From positions 1 through 36,754 of the forward strand of contig CAMCZQ010000011.1 in the NCBI GenBank assembly GCA_945887835.1: a stretch of DNA of 36,754 bases. The letters run 5' to 3'. Positions 1-7,956 of this stretch are shown piece by piece. The position numbers and the translations under genes are program-made. How positions within the stretch are numbered: position 1 is the first letter of the stretch; every line of letters begins with the position of its first letter. Source of the stretch: Bordetella parapertussis. GTDB taxonomy: Bacteria; Pseudomonadota; Gammaproteobacteria; Burkholderiales; Burkholderiaceae_B. Under the pieces are notes generated by a model. That model worked only from the letters and a program-made list of their open reading frames with translations. It was not told the origin of the DNA and ran no database searches.

Positions 1-668
1 GTCATATGATCACGCACGGACAACTGTTCGCGCGTGATGTGATGGTGCGCGTTTAGTTTTGCGCGTTTCAGGATATCGATCCAGGCCTGGCGCAAGTCTT
101 CGACGCTGACCTCAGGCAAGGCGCGCTCGAGGTGCAAATCTGCATACCCCTGCGCGCGCTGAAAATCACGCCCAAGCTGCGGCAAGGCATTAAGATTTTG
201 AGCCGCGAGCTTCATGCGCTCGTATTCAAGCAGGCGCCGCACGAGTTCGGCGCGCGGGTCTTGGACCTCTTGTCCGGTATCGGTCTTTTTAACCGGCAGC
301 AACATGCGCGCTTTGATCTCAATGAGCATCGCTGCCATCAGCAGATATTCGGCCGCAAGCTCAAGGTTGTGCATCCGAATCTGGTCAACGTACGACAAAT
401 ACTGTCGCGTCACCTCGGCCATCGGAATATCAAGTACGTTGAAGTTTTGCTTGCGTATCAAATACAGCAAGAGATCGAGCGGACCTTGGAAGGTTTCGAG
501 AAAAACCTCGAGCGCATCGGGTGGAATATAAAGATCGGTTGGCAACGAAAACAAAGGCTCACCGTACAGGCGCGCGAGCGCCACCGCATCGATCACATCA
601 GGCGTCGTGTCAATCGAGGGCGTTACCAGCGCCTTCAGGCTGGCGCCCGAAACTTGAGTCGCGGCCAT
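1..668 (-). CDS. scpA: Segregation and condensation protein A (kleisin), 3' end missing
   Basis: The minus strand from ATG at 668 is open to the window edge and gives 222 residues; the C-terminus lies outside. ScpA is the kleisin subunit that bridges SMC heads together with ScpB in chromosome condensation and segregation. Visible family marks are the GPLDLLL motif at residues 62-68, followed by a helical stretch with AAEYLLMAAMLIEIKARMLL at about 105-124, the usual SMC-neck-binding N-terminal domain. About 50 residues precede the conserved domain, which is common in Burkholderiales homologues. The start lies 5 bp after the DUF3460 stop with no clear Shine-Dalgarno sequence, so translation is probably coupled to that gene. 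Identity is certain from motif and order; the full length is unknown. Confidence 0.93.
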   Translation of the reverse strand, partial: MAATQVSGASLKALVTPSIDTTPDVIDAVALARLYGEPLFSLPTDLYIPPDALEVFLETFQGPLDLLLYLIRKQNFNVLDIPMAEVTRQYLSYVDQIRMHNLELAAEYLLMAAMLIEIKARMLLPVKKTDTGQEVQDPRAELVRRLLEYERMKLAAQNLNALPQLGRDFQRAQGYADLHLERALPEVSVEDLRQAWIDILKRAKLNAHHHITREQLSVRDHM

Positions 669-673
669 AAAAA

Positions 674-862
674 CTAATTATTTTGATACACGTAAGGGCT
701 TTGACGCACGCGCGCTTGTTTAAAGCCCTCTGCAAGCTCAGGATCTTGTGGTTTATCCCACAGGCGGGCGCGCCCATCGCGCTGGCGTTGCTCGACGTCT
801 TTGTGCGTCGCTTTATAAGCCTGAAGAAACTGGGTAATTTCTGAGGTGTAGTTCTCGACCAT
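674..862 (-). CDS. DUF3460 family small protein
   Basis: A 62-residue soluble, charged protein that I recognise as the small betaproteobacterial DUF3460 family. The N-terminal YTSEITQFL stretch and the central GRARLWDK stretch (about residues 30-37) are the family hallmarks. There is no signal peptide or membrane segment, and no biochemical function is known to me. It stands directly upstream of scpA with 5 bp between stop and start, so the two are almost certainly co-transcribed. The position next to scpA may hint at a chromosome-maintenance link, but that is only inference. Confidence 0.82.
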   Translation of the reverse strand: MVENYTSEITQFLQAYKATHKDVEQRQRDGRARLWDKPQDPELAEGFKQARVRQSPYVYQNN

Positions 863-964
863 GGCGTTTTGATAAATAATTGAACGAACGCTTAGTGTAC
901 TGTAGAGCCTGATCTGTCACTCTAAGTGCTTTTAACCCCCTCGCCCGCCGCCAAAACTGCCAAG

Positions 965-2434
965 ATGTCGATGACCCCGCCTGGGTTGAGCCACCCAGAA
1001 AACGCCTGCGCGCCCCCGCCAAACCCGGCCAACCCCGAACGGATGCTGCCTTTTATTGTGGGTTGCGCCCTGCTGATGCAGATGCTCGACTCAACCGTGG
1101 TGACCACTGCCTTACCCACAATGGCCGTCGATCTGGGCGCCGACCCTGTGCGCTTGAATATTGCCATCACCGCCTATTTACTCGCTGTTGCAGTGTTTGT
1201 GCCAATCAGCGGTTGGGCCGCCGACCGGTATGGTGCCAGACGCGTCTTTATTGCCGCGATTGCCTTGTTTACCCTCAGTTCGCTGACCTGTGCGCTGTCT
1301 GACACGCTCACCGAACTGGTCTGGTCGCGTATCGTGCAAGGGATTGGCGGGGCCATGATGGTACCCGTTGGACGCATTATTCTGCTGCGTACGATTCCAA
1401 AAAACGAATTGCTCAAAGCTATGGCTTTTTTATCGCTGCCCGCTTTAATCGGCCCCATGGCGGGTCCGCCGCTAGGTGGCTTTTTAGTGACCTACGCCTC
1501 GTGGCACTGGATCTTTTTGATCAATTTACCCATTGGCATTTTGGGTATCTGGATGGTTTTGCGGTTCGTACCTGAGCTGCCAAAAGATCAGCAAGCGCAC
1601 CCGCTTGACTGGCTTGGTTTTTTGCTCAGCGCCCTGTGTATGGCGACCTTGGTGGGCGGCTTTGAATCTCTGGGCCAAGGCGGACCCCCACTTTGGGTGT
1701 CCACCGCATTCATCGCGACAGGCCTGCTGTCGGGCGTGCTGTACTACTGGCACTCGCGGCACCACCCCGAGCCAATTCTAGATTTATCGTTACTTAAAAT
1801 TCAAACGTTCAGAGTGTCAACCGTTGCCGGCAATCTTTGCCGCTTTGGCGTGGGTGCGGTGCCCTACTTGCTGGCGTTGATGCTGCAGATTGGCTTTGGG
1901 CTCAGCGCGCTGTCAGCCGGGCTCATTACCTTTGCAGGTGCAGTGGGTGCGATGGCCATGAAAATCGCGGCGCCGCGTATTCTTGACCGCTGGGGCTATC
2001 GACGCGTCTTAACCGTCAATGCCGTTTTTACCGGCCTAAGCCTTGCAAGCTGCGCTTTTTTTACAGCCTCTACGCCTGCGGTGGTGATGATCGCTGTGCT
2101 GCTGTTTGGTGGATTTTTTAGGTCGCTGCAATTTACAGCGATCAACACGCTGGCCTACGCGGATATTTCTCAAGCTAGCATGAGCCGCGCCAGCAGCTTT
2201 GCGGCAATGGGCCAACAGCTAGGGGTCAGTTTAGGCGTGGGCGTCGCCGCAGAGACGCTTCACCTGAGCATGCTCTGGAGAGGCTCAGACACCCTGATCG
2301 CCGCCGATGTTGTCGTGGGATTTTTGGTCCTTGGCGTGCTGTGCGCGTTACCGAGCTTTTCTTTTTGGCGTCTATCGCCACAGGCTGGCGAAACCTTGCG
2401 CCAAAGCCGTTCGGCTCAGTCGCGCGCGGGTTAG
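965..2434 (+). CDS. MFS multidrug-type transporter, DHA2 (EmrB/QacA) family
   Basis: About 490 residues with the 14-helix pattern of the DHA2 drug:H+ antiporter group in the inner membrane. The first helix carries the typical LMQMLDSTVVTTALPTMA stretch (motif D1 of DHA2 exporters), followed by the GWAADRYGARR loop (motif A, between helices 2 and 3) and the SRIVQGIGGAMMVPVGR stretch (motif B). Such proteins export hydrophobic or cationic toxic compounds; the substrate is not predictable. I use ATG at 965; a GTG at 926 in the same frame and an ATG at 971 are alternatives, and none has a clear ribosome binding site. The gene is divergent from the DUF3460 gene and convergent with the Bug gene, with only 3 bp between stops. 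No EmrA-type adaptor or TolC-type gene is adjacent. Confidence 0.88.
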   Translation: MSMTPPGLSHPENACAPPPNPANPERMLPFIVGCALLMQMLDSTVVTTALPTMAVDLGADPVRLNIAITAYLLAVAVFVPISGWAADRYGARRVFIAAIALFTLSSLTCALSDTLTELVWSRIVQGIGGAMMVPVGRIILLRTIPKNELLKAMAFLSLPALIGPMAGPPLGGFLVTYASWHWIFLINLPIGILGIWMVLRFVPELPKDQQAHPLDWLGFLLSALCMATLVGGFESLGQGGPPLWVSTAFIATGLLSGVLYYWHSRHHPEPILDLSLLKIQTFRVSTVAGNLCRFGVGAVPYLLALMLQIGFGLSALSAGLITFAGAVGAMAMKIAAPRILDRWGYRRVLTVNAVFTGLSLASCAFFTASTPAVVMIAVLLFGGFFRSLQFTAINTLAYADISQASMSRASSFAAMGQQLGVSLGVGVAAETLHLSMLWRGSDTLIAADVVVGFLVLGVLCALPSFSFWRLSPQAGETLRQSRSAQSRAG

Positions 2435-2437
2435 CGT

Positions 2438-3520
2438 TCAGTTTACCTTCGCACCCGAAAGCTTGACCAGCTCTTGATACTTAAGCCGCTCTTGCGCAAC
2501 AAAGGCGGCAAATTGTGCAGGCGAAAGCACCGCGGCCTCGGAGCCCATCGTTTTTAAACGCTCTTTGACGTCGGACTCGAGCAGTGCGGTCGCATAAGCA
2601 GCATGCAGCTTGGTAATCGTCGTGGCAGGCGTGCCCGCCGTGGCGAACACACCAAACCACGTGCCAAGATCAAAAGCTTGAACCCCCGCCTCTTGCATCG
2701 TGGGCAACTCGGGTAACAGCCCCGAACGCACGGGTGTTGTCACAGCAAGCGCTTTCACTTTTTTCTCTCGAATCAAATTGGCCGCCGCGGCCAGATTATC
2801 AAACATGAGCGCCGATTGCCCCGAGAGCAAGGCTAACTGCGCGGGTGCCGCGCCCTGATACGGTATATGCACCATCTCGGCTCCGGCGCGTACGCTAAGC
2901 AGAGCCCCGGCCAAATGACCGGCACTTCCCGAGCCACCCGAGCCGTAATTCAACTGACCCGGATTTTTTTTCGCGTACGCGATCAATTCCTGCACAGTTT
3001 GAATATTATTTTTTGTTGCAAAATCAAGATTGAGCAGCAACACATTGGGCACCGAGCCCACCAGAGCGATTGGCGCAAAATCTTTAACCGAGTCATACGC
3101 AATCGAGGCAAAAAGCCATGGGTTGATCGCATGCGTTGCCACCGCCCCCATCACCAACGTGTAGCCATCGGGTTGCGCCTTCGCGATTAAATCTGCTCCA
3201 ATATTGCCGCCCGCACCCGGTTTGTTTTCAACCACAACAGGCTGACCCAAGCTGGTTTTCACTTTTTCAGCTAAGACGCGCGCCATCACATCAAGTGGCC
3301 CGCCGGGCGGATAGGGGACGATAAACCGCAAGGGTTTAGTCGGAAACTCATTTGACGGCGGGCTGCTCGCAGTAGACCCTGTTTGTGCCAATACGCCAGT
3401 CCCCGCAAGGCCAGACAGCCCTATTAAAAGCACGGCACTCAGCACACTAAAACGCACGCGCGCGGGATAAATTAAACCGATGAAGCGAAGTAACTGCGTC
3501 AGGCGGGTCAAGGTCAGCAT
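2438..3520 (-). CDS. Bug family (TctC-type) periplasmic solute-binding protein
   Basis: A 360-residue secreted protein of the tripartite tricarboxylate transporter receptor family. Family marks are the FPTKPLRFIVPYPPGGPLD start of the mature domain (about residues 59-77), the VVENKPGAGGNIGADLIAKA stretch and QPDGYTLVMG. Bug proteins are strongly expanded in Bordetella-type genomes and bind small carboxylates or related acids in the periplasm. There are no tctA/tctB permease genes nearby, so it is an orphan receptor. The signal peptide is preceded by about 20 extra residues with basic groups; a GTG at codon 22 would give a more usual signal peptide, so the start is uncertain. The gene ends 3 bp from the stop of the convergent MFS gene. 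Confidence 0.92.
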   Translation of the reverse strand: MLTLTRLTQLLRFIGLIYPARVRFSVLSAVLLIGLSGLAGTGVLAQTGSTASSPPSNEFPTKPLRFIVPYPPGGPLDVMARVLAEKVKTSLGQPVVVENKPGAGGNIGADLIAKAQPDGYTLVMGAVATHAINPWLFASIAYDSVKDFAPIALVGSVPNVLLLNLDFATKNNIQTVQELIAYAKKNPGQLNYGSGGSGSAGHLAGALLSVRAGAEMVHIPYQGAAPAQLALLSGQSALMFDNLAAAANLIREKKVKALAVTTPVRSGLLPELPTMQEAGVQAFDLGTWFGVFATAGTPATTITKLHAAYATALLESDVKERLKTMGSEAAVLSPAQFAAFVAQERLKYQELVKLSGAKVN

Positions 3521-3609
3521 CGTTTTCTCACAATCAGGTTTGCCCAGCGTTGCCAGAGGGACTCAACGAGCAGCAGGCCGGCGCACACAGAACCATCGGT
3601 CTCAAGGGC

Positions 3610-4350
3610 TCAGTGAATAATTTGACTCAAAAATAATTTGGTGCGGTCGTTTTGCGGGTGATCAAAGAAGGCGTCAGGTGAGTTTTGCTCAATGATTTCA
3701 CCTTGATCCATAAAGATCACACGGTCGGCCACCCTGCGGGCGAAGCCCATCTCGTGCGTCACCACCACCATAGTCATTCCGGTATCTTCCGCCAAATTCA
3801 CCATCACCTCAAGCACCTCTTTGACCATTTCAGGATCAAGTGCTGAAGTCGGCTCGTCAAACAACATCACTTTCGGATCCATACACAGCGAACGCGCGAT
3901 CGCCACGCGCTGCTGTTGACCTCCAGATAATTGCCCCGGAAATTTGGCCGCCTGCTCGGCGATTCGCACGCGTTCGAGGTATTGCATTGCACGCGCCTCA
4001 GCCTGAGCCTTGGGTGTCTTTAGCACCCAAATCGGCCCAAGCGTTAAGTTTTCGAGCACTGTTAAGTGAGGAAACAAATTGAAATGCTGAAACACCATGC
4101 CGACATCGCGACGAATTGCCTCAACCTGGCGAATATCGTTAGTGATTTCGGTACCCTCAACCACGATTTGTCCCTGCTGGTGCTCTTCAAGGCGATTAAT
4201 ACACCGGATCAGCGTCGATTTGCCTGAGCCCGACGGCCCGCAGATCACAATGCGTTCGCCTCGCGCAACCTCTAAGTCAATGTTGCGTAACACGTGAAAT
4301 TTTCCAAACCACTTGTTGACGGCTGTCATGCGAATGATGGCGTCAGCCAT
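3610..4350 (-). CDS. aapP: Polar amino-acid ABC transporter ATP-binding protein
   Basis: A 246-residue ATPase that powers the amino-acid importer encoded upstream. Walker A is GPSGSGKST at about 39-47, the signature is [15 protein letters not shown], Walker B is [14 protein letters not shown], and the H-loop is [10 protein letters not shown]. The [17 protein letters not shown] stretch is characteristic of the GlnQ/HisP/AapP amino-acid group. The ATG is preceded by a good GGAG ribosome binding site. It is the last gene of the aapJQMP order; a short GC-rich hairpin (4371-4386) lies between it and aapM. Length fits AapP/GlnQ proteins. Subfamily assignment rests on the four-gene context. Confidence 0.94.
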   Translation of the reverse strand: MADAIIRMTAVNKWFGKFHVLRNIDLEVARGERIVICGPSGSGKSTLIRCINRLEEHQQGQIVVEGTEITNDIRQVEAIRRDVGMVFQHFNLFPHLTVLENLTLGPIWVLKTPKAQAEARAMQYLERVRIAEQAAKFPGQLSGGQQQRVAIARSLCMDPKVMLFDEPTSALDPEMVKEVLEVMVNLAEDTGMTMVVVTHEMGFARRVADRVIFMDQGEIIEQNSPDAFFDHPQNDRTKLFLSQIIH

Positions 4351-4370
4351 ACAGGATCTCCAATAAGACG

Positions 4371-4386
4371 CGCCTGGGGGCAGGCG
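4371..4386 (-). other. Intercistronic GC-rich hairpin between aapM and aapP
   Basis: Perfect 6-bp inverted repeat CGCCTG/CAGGCG with a 4-base loop, lying between the aapM stop and the aapP ribosome binding site. There is no following T-run, so it is not an intrinsic terminator. It may act as a processing or mRNA-stability element within the operon transcript; this role is inferred. Confidence 0.45.
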
Positions 4387-4401
4387 ACTGGCGACAAATC
4401 T

Positions 4402-5505
4402 CTAGCGCTGATGCTCGGTGCTTAATCGCGTTTCAAGCGACTGGCTGTATTTAGACATCGAATAGCAAAAGATAAAATAAATTGCAGAAATAAATACGTA
4501 AATTTCGATACTGAAACCGCGCCACGCCTGATCAACCAGCGACGCCTTAGCCGCCTGTGTTAAGTCAAAGAGGCCAATAATGACCACCAGCGAAGTATCT
4601 TTAAACAGCGCAATAAACAGACCAACGAGCGGTGGAATCACGATCTTAAGCGCCTGCGGCAAAACAATCAGCCGCATCTGCTGCCAATAGGTCAAGCCCA
4701 GCGAGTCCGCCCCTTCGAACTGCCCTTTTGGGATCGCCTGCAGCCCGCCTCGGATGGTTTCTGCCATGTAGGCCGCGGCAAATAAGATAATCGCGACTTG
4801 CGCACGCAACAACTTATCGATCGTCAGGCCTTCAGGCAAAAACAGCGGTAGCATAACGGCCGACATAAACAGCAGGCTGATCAAAGGCACGCCTCGAATC
4901 AGTTCAATATAAACGACACAAAGCGTTCGAATCGCAGGCATCTCAGAGCGACGTCCCAAAGCCAAGACGATACCCAGCGGAAACGCAAAGGCGATCCCAA
5001 AAGTTGACAACATCAGTGTCAGGGGCAAACCACCCCAGCGGCTGTTTTCTACGTGGGTCAACCCTAAAATACCGCCCCACATCAACACGGCGGCGCCACC
5101 GAGTGCCACGAGCCAGAGCAGCAGCAACGAAAGGTTCCAAAACCGGCGCACACCGCTCAAAACAATGACGCCCAACAGCAGCAACGTTGCCAACAAAGGG
5201 CGCCATTGTTCTTCGTAAGGATAGACCCCAAACAATATCAAACGGTGTTTTTCTACGACGAAGGCCCAACAGGCACCCGTCACATTACGGCACTCTTGGG
5301 CGCTCTTGGCCGAGATGGTGGAGTTCAGGAAAAACCAGTCAATCATCCCAGGAAGCGTTGCGAACAACAGCCAAACTGAGAGCAGCGTGAGTAGGATATT
5401 AAATGGCGAAGAAAATAATTGGGTGCGCAGCCAAGATGTGATGGCGCTTAGCGACCACACGCTCGGGGCTGAGGCTTGCTTGACGACGTTAGGAGAAGCG
5501 CTCAT
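4402..5505 (-). CDS. aapM: General amino-acid ABC transporter permease (AapM type)
   Basis: A 367-residue inner-membrane permease of the HisM/GlnP family. The N-terminal 150 residues contain extra transmembrane segments typical of AapM/BztC. The transporter core begins near residue 170 and includes the permease EAA-like loop EGADSLGLTYWQQMRLIVLP, followed by PQALKIVIPPLVGLFIALFKD. It would pair with AapQ to form the membrane pore for L-amino acids. ATG starts 2 bp after the aapQ stop, so coupling is likely. The length agrees with AapM of Rhizobium, known from memory to be about 380 residues. Confidence 0.93.
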   Translation of the reverse strand: MSASPNVVKQASAPSVWSLSAITSWLRTQLFSSPFNILLTLLSVWLLFATLPGMIDWFFLNSTISAKSAQECRNVTGACWAFVVEKHRLILFGVYPYEEQWRPLLATLLLLGVIVLSGVRRFWNLSLLLLWLVALGGAAVLMWGGILGLTHVENSRWGGLPLTLMLSTFGIAFAFPLGIVLALGRRSEMPAIRTLCVVYIELIRGVPLISLLFMSAVMLPLFLPEGLTIDKLLRAQVAIILFAAAYMAETIRGGLQAIPKGQFEGADSLGLTYWQQMRLIVLPQALKIVIPPLVGLFIALFKDTSLVVIIGLFDLTQAAKASLVDQAWRGFSIEIYVFISAIYFIFCYSMSKYSQSLETRLSTEHQR

Positions 5506-5507
5506 CG

Positions 5508-6695
5508 TTATCTTTCTACCAGCGCGATGCGCTTGTTGTACCAGTTCATCAATAACGAGATTGACAAGCTTACCGTCAAATAGGCGGCCATAATCATCAA
5601 GATACCTTCGATCGCTTGACCCGTCTGATTCAAAGTCGTGTTGATCACTGACACCAGATCAGGATAGCCAATCGCAACAGCAAGCGAACTATTTTTGGTG
5701 ATATTGAGATACTGGCTCGTCATTGGAGGAATAATCACTCGCAAGGCCTGGGGCAACACGACCAAACGCAGTACCAAGCCACTTTTAATGCCCAAGGCGC
5801 CGGCTGCCTCCCATTGACCGCGGTGCACCGACTCGATACCCGAGCGCACCACCTCGGCGATAAAAGCCGAGGTGTAAATCACCAAACCAAACAACAAGGC
5901 CGCAAATTCTGGGCTGATTGTCATTCCGCCTGCAAAGTTAAACCCCTTGAGCTCAGGCATTTCAAGGCTCAAGGAAGAGCCACTTACCCACCACACAAGC
6001 GTTGGCACCACAAGCAACAAACCAAACACGGCCCGACCCGTTGCAAAAAGCTGTCCCGTTTGCTCTTGACGGCGGCGCGCCCACTTCACGAGCACTATTG
6101 ACGCGACAATAGCCATGAACAAGCCCGCCAACAACCACAGCAGCCCCTCGCCCTGAACCGTCGGCAACTGAATGCCGCGATTGGAAACAAAAACACCTGG
6201 CAAAGGATGATGGGCCCGCCTTGGGCCCGGCATCGTTTCGATGATAATGGTGTACCAAAAAAATAATTGCAGCAGCAAAGGAATGTTACGCATCACTTCG
6301 ACATACACGCTTGAGACTTTGCGAATCAGCCAGTTTTTTGACAGCCTGGCGATTCCAATGATGGTCCCCAACAGCGTGGCCAGAACGATACCGACCAGCG
6401 CTACGCGCAGCGTGTTTAGCACGCCTACGGTGATCGCGCGTTGATAGGTATCGGCAGGGGTAAAACTGATGACGCTCTCGCCGATCGCAAAACCCGCTTC
6501 TCGGGTCAGAAAACCAAAACCAGTCGAGATATTTCGCACAGACAAGTTGTGCAGCGTGTTGTGCACCAGATACCAACCTGCCCCACCCACAATCGCGACC
6601 GCGAGAAGTTGGTAAACCACAGAACGAAGGGTCGGATTATTCCAAGTCAAGCGCTTTTTGGGCGCTTGAGTCGATGCTACAGTTTTGATATTCAT
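5508..6695 (-). CDS. aapQ: General amino-acid ABC transporter permease (AapQ type)
   Basis: About 395 residues, second membrane subunit of the importer. An N-terminal helix at about 25-45 is followed by a periplasmic loop and then the permease domain; the loop WEAAGALGIKSGLVLRLVV near residue 290 and the PQALRVIIPPMTSQYLNI stretch are typical of HisMQ permeases. I take ATG at 6695; an in-frame TTG at 6704 is also possible. No clear ribosome binding site is visible, and the right-hand palindrome of the aapJ-aapQ spacer ends only about 10 bases from the start. That hairpin could lower translation of the permeases relative to the binding protein. Confidence 0.92.
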   Translation of the reverse strand: MNIKTVASTQAPKKRLTWNNPTLRSVVYQLLAVAIVGGAGWYLVHNTLHNLSVRNISTGFGFLTREAGFAIGESVISFTPADTYQRAITVGVLNTLRVALVGIVLATLLGTIIGIARLSKNWLIRKVSSVYVEVMRNIPLLLQLFFWYTIIIETMPGPRRAHHPLPGVFVSNRGIQLPTVQGEGLLWLLAGLFMAIVASIVLVKWARRRQEQTGQLFATGRAVFGLLLVVPTLVWWVSGSSLSLEMPELKGFNFAGGMTISPEFAALLFGLVIYTSAFIAEVVRSGIESVHRGQWEAAGALGIKSGLVLRLVVLPQALRVIIPPMTSQYLNITKNSSLAVAIGYPDLVSVINTTLNQTGQAIEGILMIMAAYLTVSLSISLLMNWYNKRIALVER

Positions 6696-6705
6696 CAGCG
6701 GCAAA

Positions 6706-6737
6706 GGTAATTACCAGGCAAGTGCTTGGTAATTACC
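6706..6737 (-). repeat. Paired 10-bp palindromes forming a hairpin between aapJ and aapQ
   Basis: GGTAATTACC occurs at 6706-6715 and again at 6728-6737. Each copy is itself a perfect palindrome, and together they form an 11-bp inverted repeat with a 10-base loop. The element lies between the aapJ stop and the aapQ start. In many binding-protein operons a hairpin at this point stabilises the upstream mRNA and reduces expression of the permeases. No T-run follows, so complete termination is unlikely. The function is inferred; the symmetry is directly visible. Confidence 0.6.
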
Positions 6738-6759
6738 ATTCAAGATTGAAACGATACGC

Positions 6760-7776
6760 TTAACGGATTGGCCAAGCGTAGAGGATGCCGCCCTTCGTCC
6801 ACTGTTGATTCAGACCACGCTCAAGTCTCAGGGGAGTATCTTTGCCGATGTTACGCTCAAAACTTTCGCCGTAATTACCGACTGCTTTGATGATGTTGTA
6901 AGCCCACTTTTCGTCAACGCCAAGGTTCTTACCCATACCAGGCGTGACACCCAAAATGCGCTGAATGTTCGGATTGGTGCTTTTGAGCATCTCATCAAGA
7001 TTTTTTTGAGTCACGCCATACTCTTCAGCCTCGACCATTGCGAAAAAAGTCCAGCGCACCACGTTGAGCCACTGCTCGTCGCCTTGACGCACTAAAGGAC
7101 CAAGCGGCTCTTTAGAGAAATCTTCGGGCAAGATCACATACAGATCGGGCTTAGCCTGCGATGAGCGCGAAGAGGCTAAGCCGGATTTGTCGGTCGTGTA
7201 CGCGTCGCAACGGCCAGAAACAAACGCACCGACCACCTCGTCGAGCTTTTCAATCACTACAGGTTTAAACGACAGCTTATTTGCTCGAAACCAATCAGCC
7301 AGATTGAGTTCAGTTGTGGTGCCAGGCTGAACGCAAATCGTGGCGCCGTTCAGTTCTTTGGCACTTTTGATTCCGCTGTCTTTGCGCACCATAATGCCTT
7401 GGCTGTCATAAAAATTGACGCCTACGCCCATCAAGCCTAGCGACGTATCGCGCGTCATGGTTTGTGTGGTGTTACGCACCAACACATCCACCTCACCAGA
7501 CTGCAGGGCTGTGAACCGTTGCTGCGCGGTCAGCGGTGTAACTTTAAATTTGCTTGGATCGCCAAACATTGCGGCCGCAAAGGCCTTGCACATGTCGATA
7601 TCTAAGCCTGACCAAACGCCTTTGCTGTCAGGTGCACCAAAGCCGGACAAACCGGTATTGGTGCCGCACTGCACAAAGCCTTTCTTTTTTACGCTATCAA
7701 AGGTGGCACCAGCTTGGGCGACGGTGCTAGCCGCAAAAAGCGCAGCGCCAAAAGCAGCTAATTTAAGAAATTTCAT
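6760..7776 (-). CDS. aapJ: General L-amino-acid ABC transporter substrate-binding protein
   Basis: A 338-residue periplasmic binding protein. Residues 1-22 are a signal peptide ending in the cleavage-like VAQAGA. The mature protein begins TFDSVKKKGFVQCGTNTGL and has the GLDIDMCKAFAAAMFGD stretch, as in AapJ/BztA receptors for polar L-amino acids. The conserved cysteine pair (about C37 and C148) also fits that group. ATG has a GGAGAG ribosome binding site 7 bases upstream. It is the promoter-proximal gene of aapJQMP. The length matches AapJ closely (about 340). Exact amino-acid preference cannot be read from sequence. Confidence 0.94.
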   Translation of the reverse strand: MKFLKLAAFGAALFAASTVAQAGATFDSVKKKGFVQCGTNTGLSGFGAPDSKGVWSGLDIDMCKAFAAAMFGDPSKFKVTPLTAQQRFTALQSGEVDVLVRNTTQTMTRDTSLGLMGVGVNFYDSQGIMVRKDSGIKSAKELNGATICVQPGTTTELNLADWFRANKLSFKPVVIEKLDEVVGAFVSGRCDAYTTDKSGLASSRSSQAKPDLYVILPEDFSKEPLGPLVRQGDEQWLNVVRWTFFAMVEAEEYGVTQKNLDEMLKSTNPNIQRILGVTPGMGKNLGVDEKWAYNIIKAVGNYGESFERNIGKDTPLRLERGLNQQWTKGGILYAWPIR

Positions 7777-7877
7777 GGATAACTCTCCGAATCACAAAAA
7801 AAGGGACAGCAGCCAAACGGGCGCGCTGCGGGGACGGATACCTGCGAACCACAGATAGTAGCTGCACGCTTAGACTC

Positions 7878-7906
7878 ACTATATGGGGGGAATCCCTTGG
7901 CGGCAA
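7878..7906 (-). promoter_or_regulatory. Sigma70-like promoter for aapJQMP
   Basis: On the minus strand there is a -35 box TTGCCG (7901-7906), a 17-base spacer and a -10 box TATAGT (7878-7883). Transcription would begin near 7871 and give a leader of about 95 bases before aapJ. The spacer holds the interrupted palindrome GGGATTCCC, which could be an operator, but this is weak. No experimental start site is known to me. Confidence 0.55.
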
Positions 7907-7956
7907 TCCTTAGGCACACGAGCAGAGTTACTATTCAGGTCTAAATGCGGCGAGTC

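Noticed and set aside
132-677. Long plus-strand open frame of 181 codons at the left edge
   Set aside because: It is antisense to scpA, whose minus-strand translation has clear kleisin motifs; the plus-strand product shows no recognisable family.
891-926. Bulged inverted repeat CTTAGTG...CACTCTAAG between the DUF3460 and MFS genes
   Set aside because: Short, bulged arms with a 20-base loop; chance is likely and no promoter boxes fit it.
7790-7835. Stem GCAGC/GCTGC followed by a T7 run in the aapJ leader, terminator-like
   Set aside because: Only five base pairs, a long loop and six bases between stem and T-run; too weak to call an attenuator or riboswitch.
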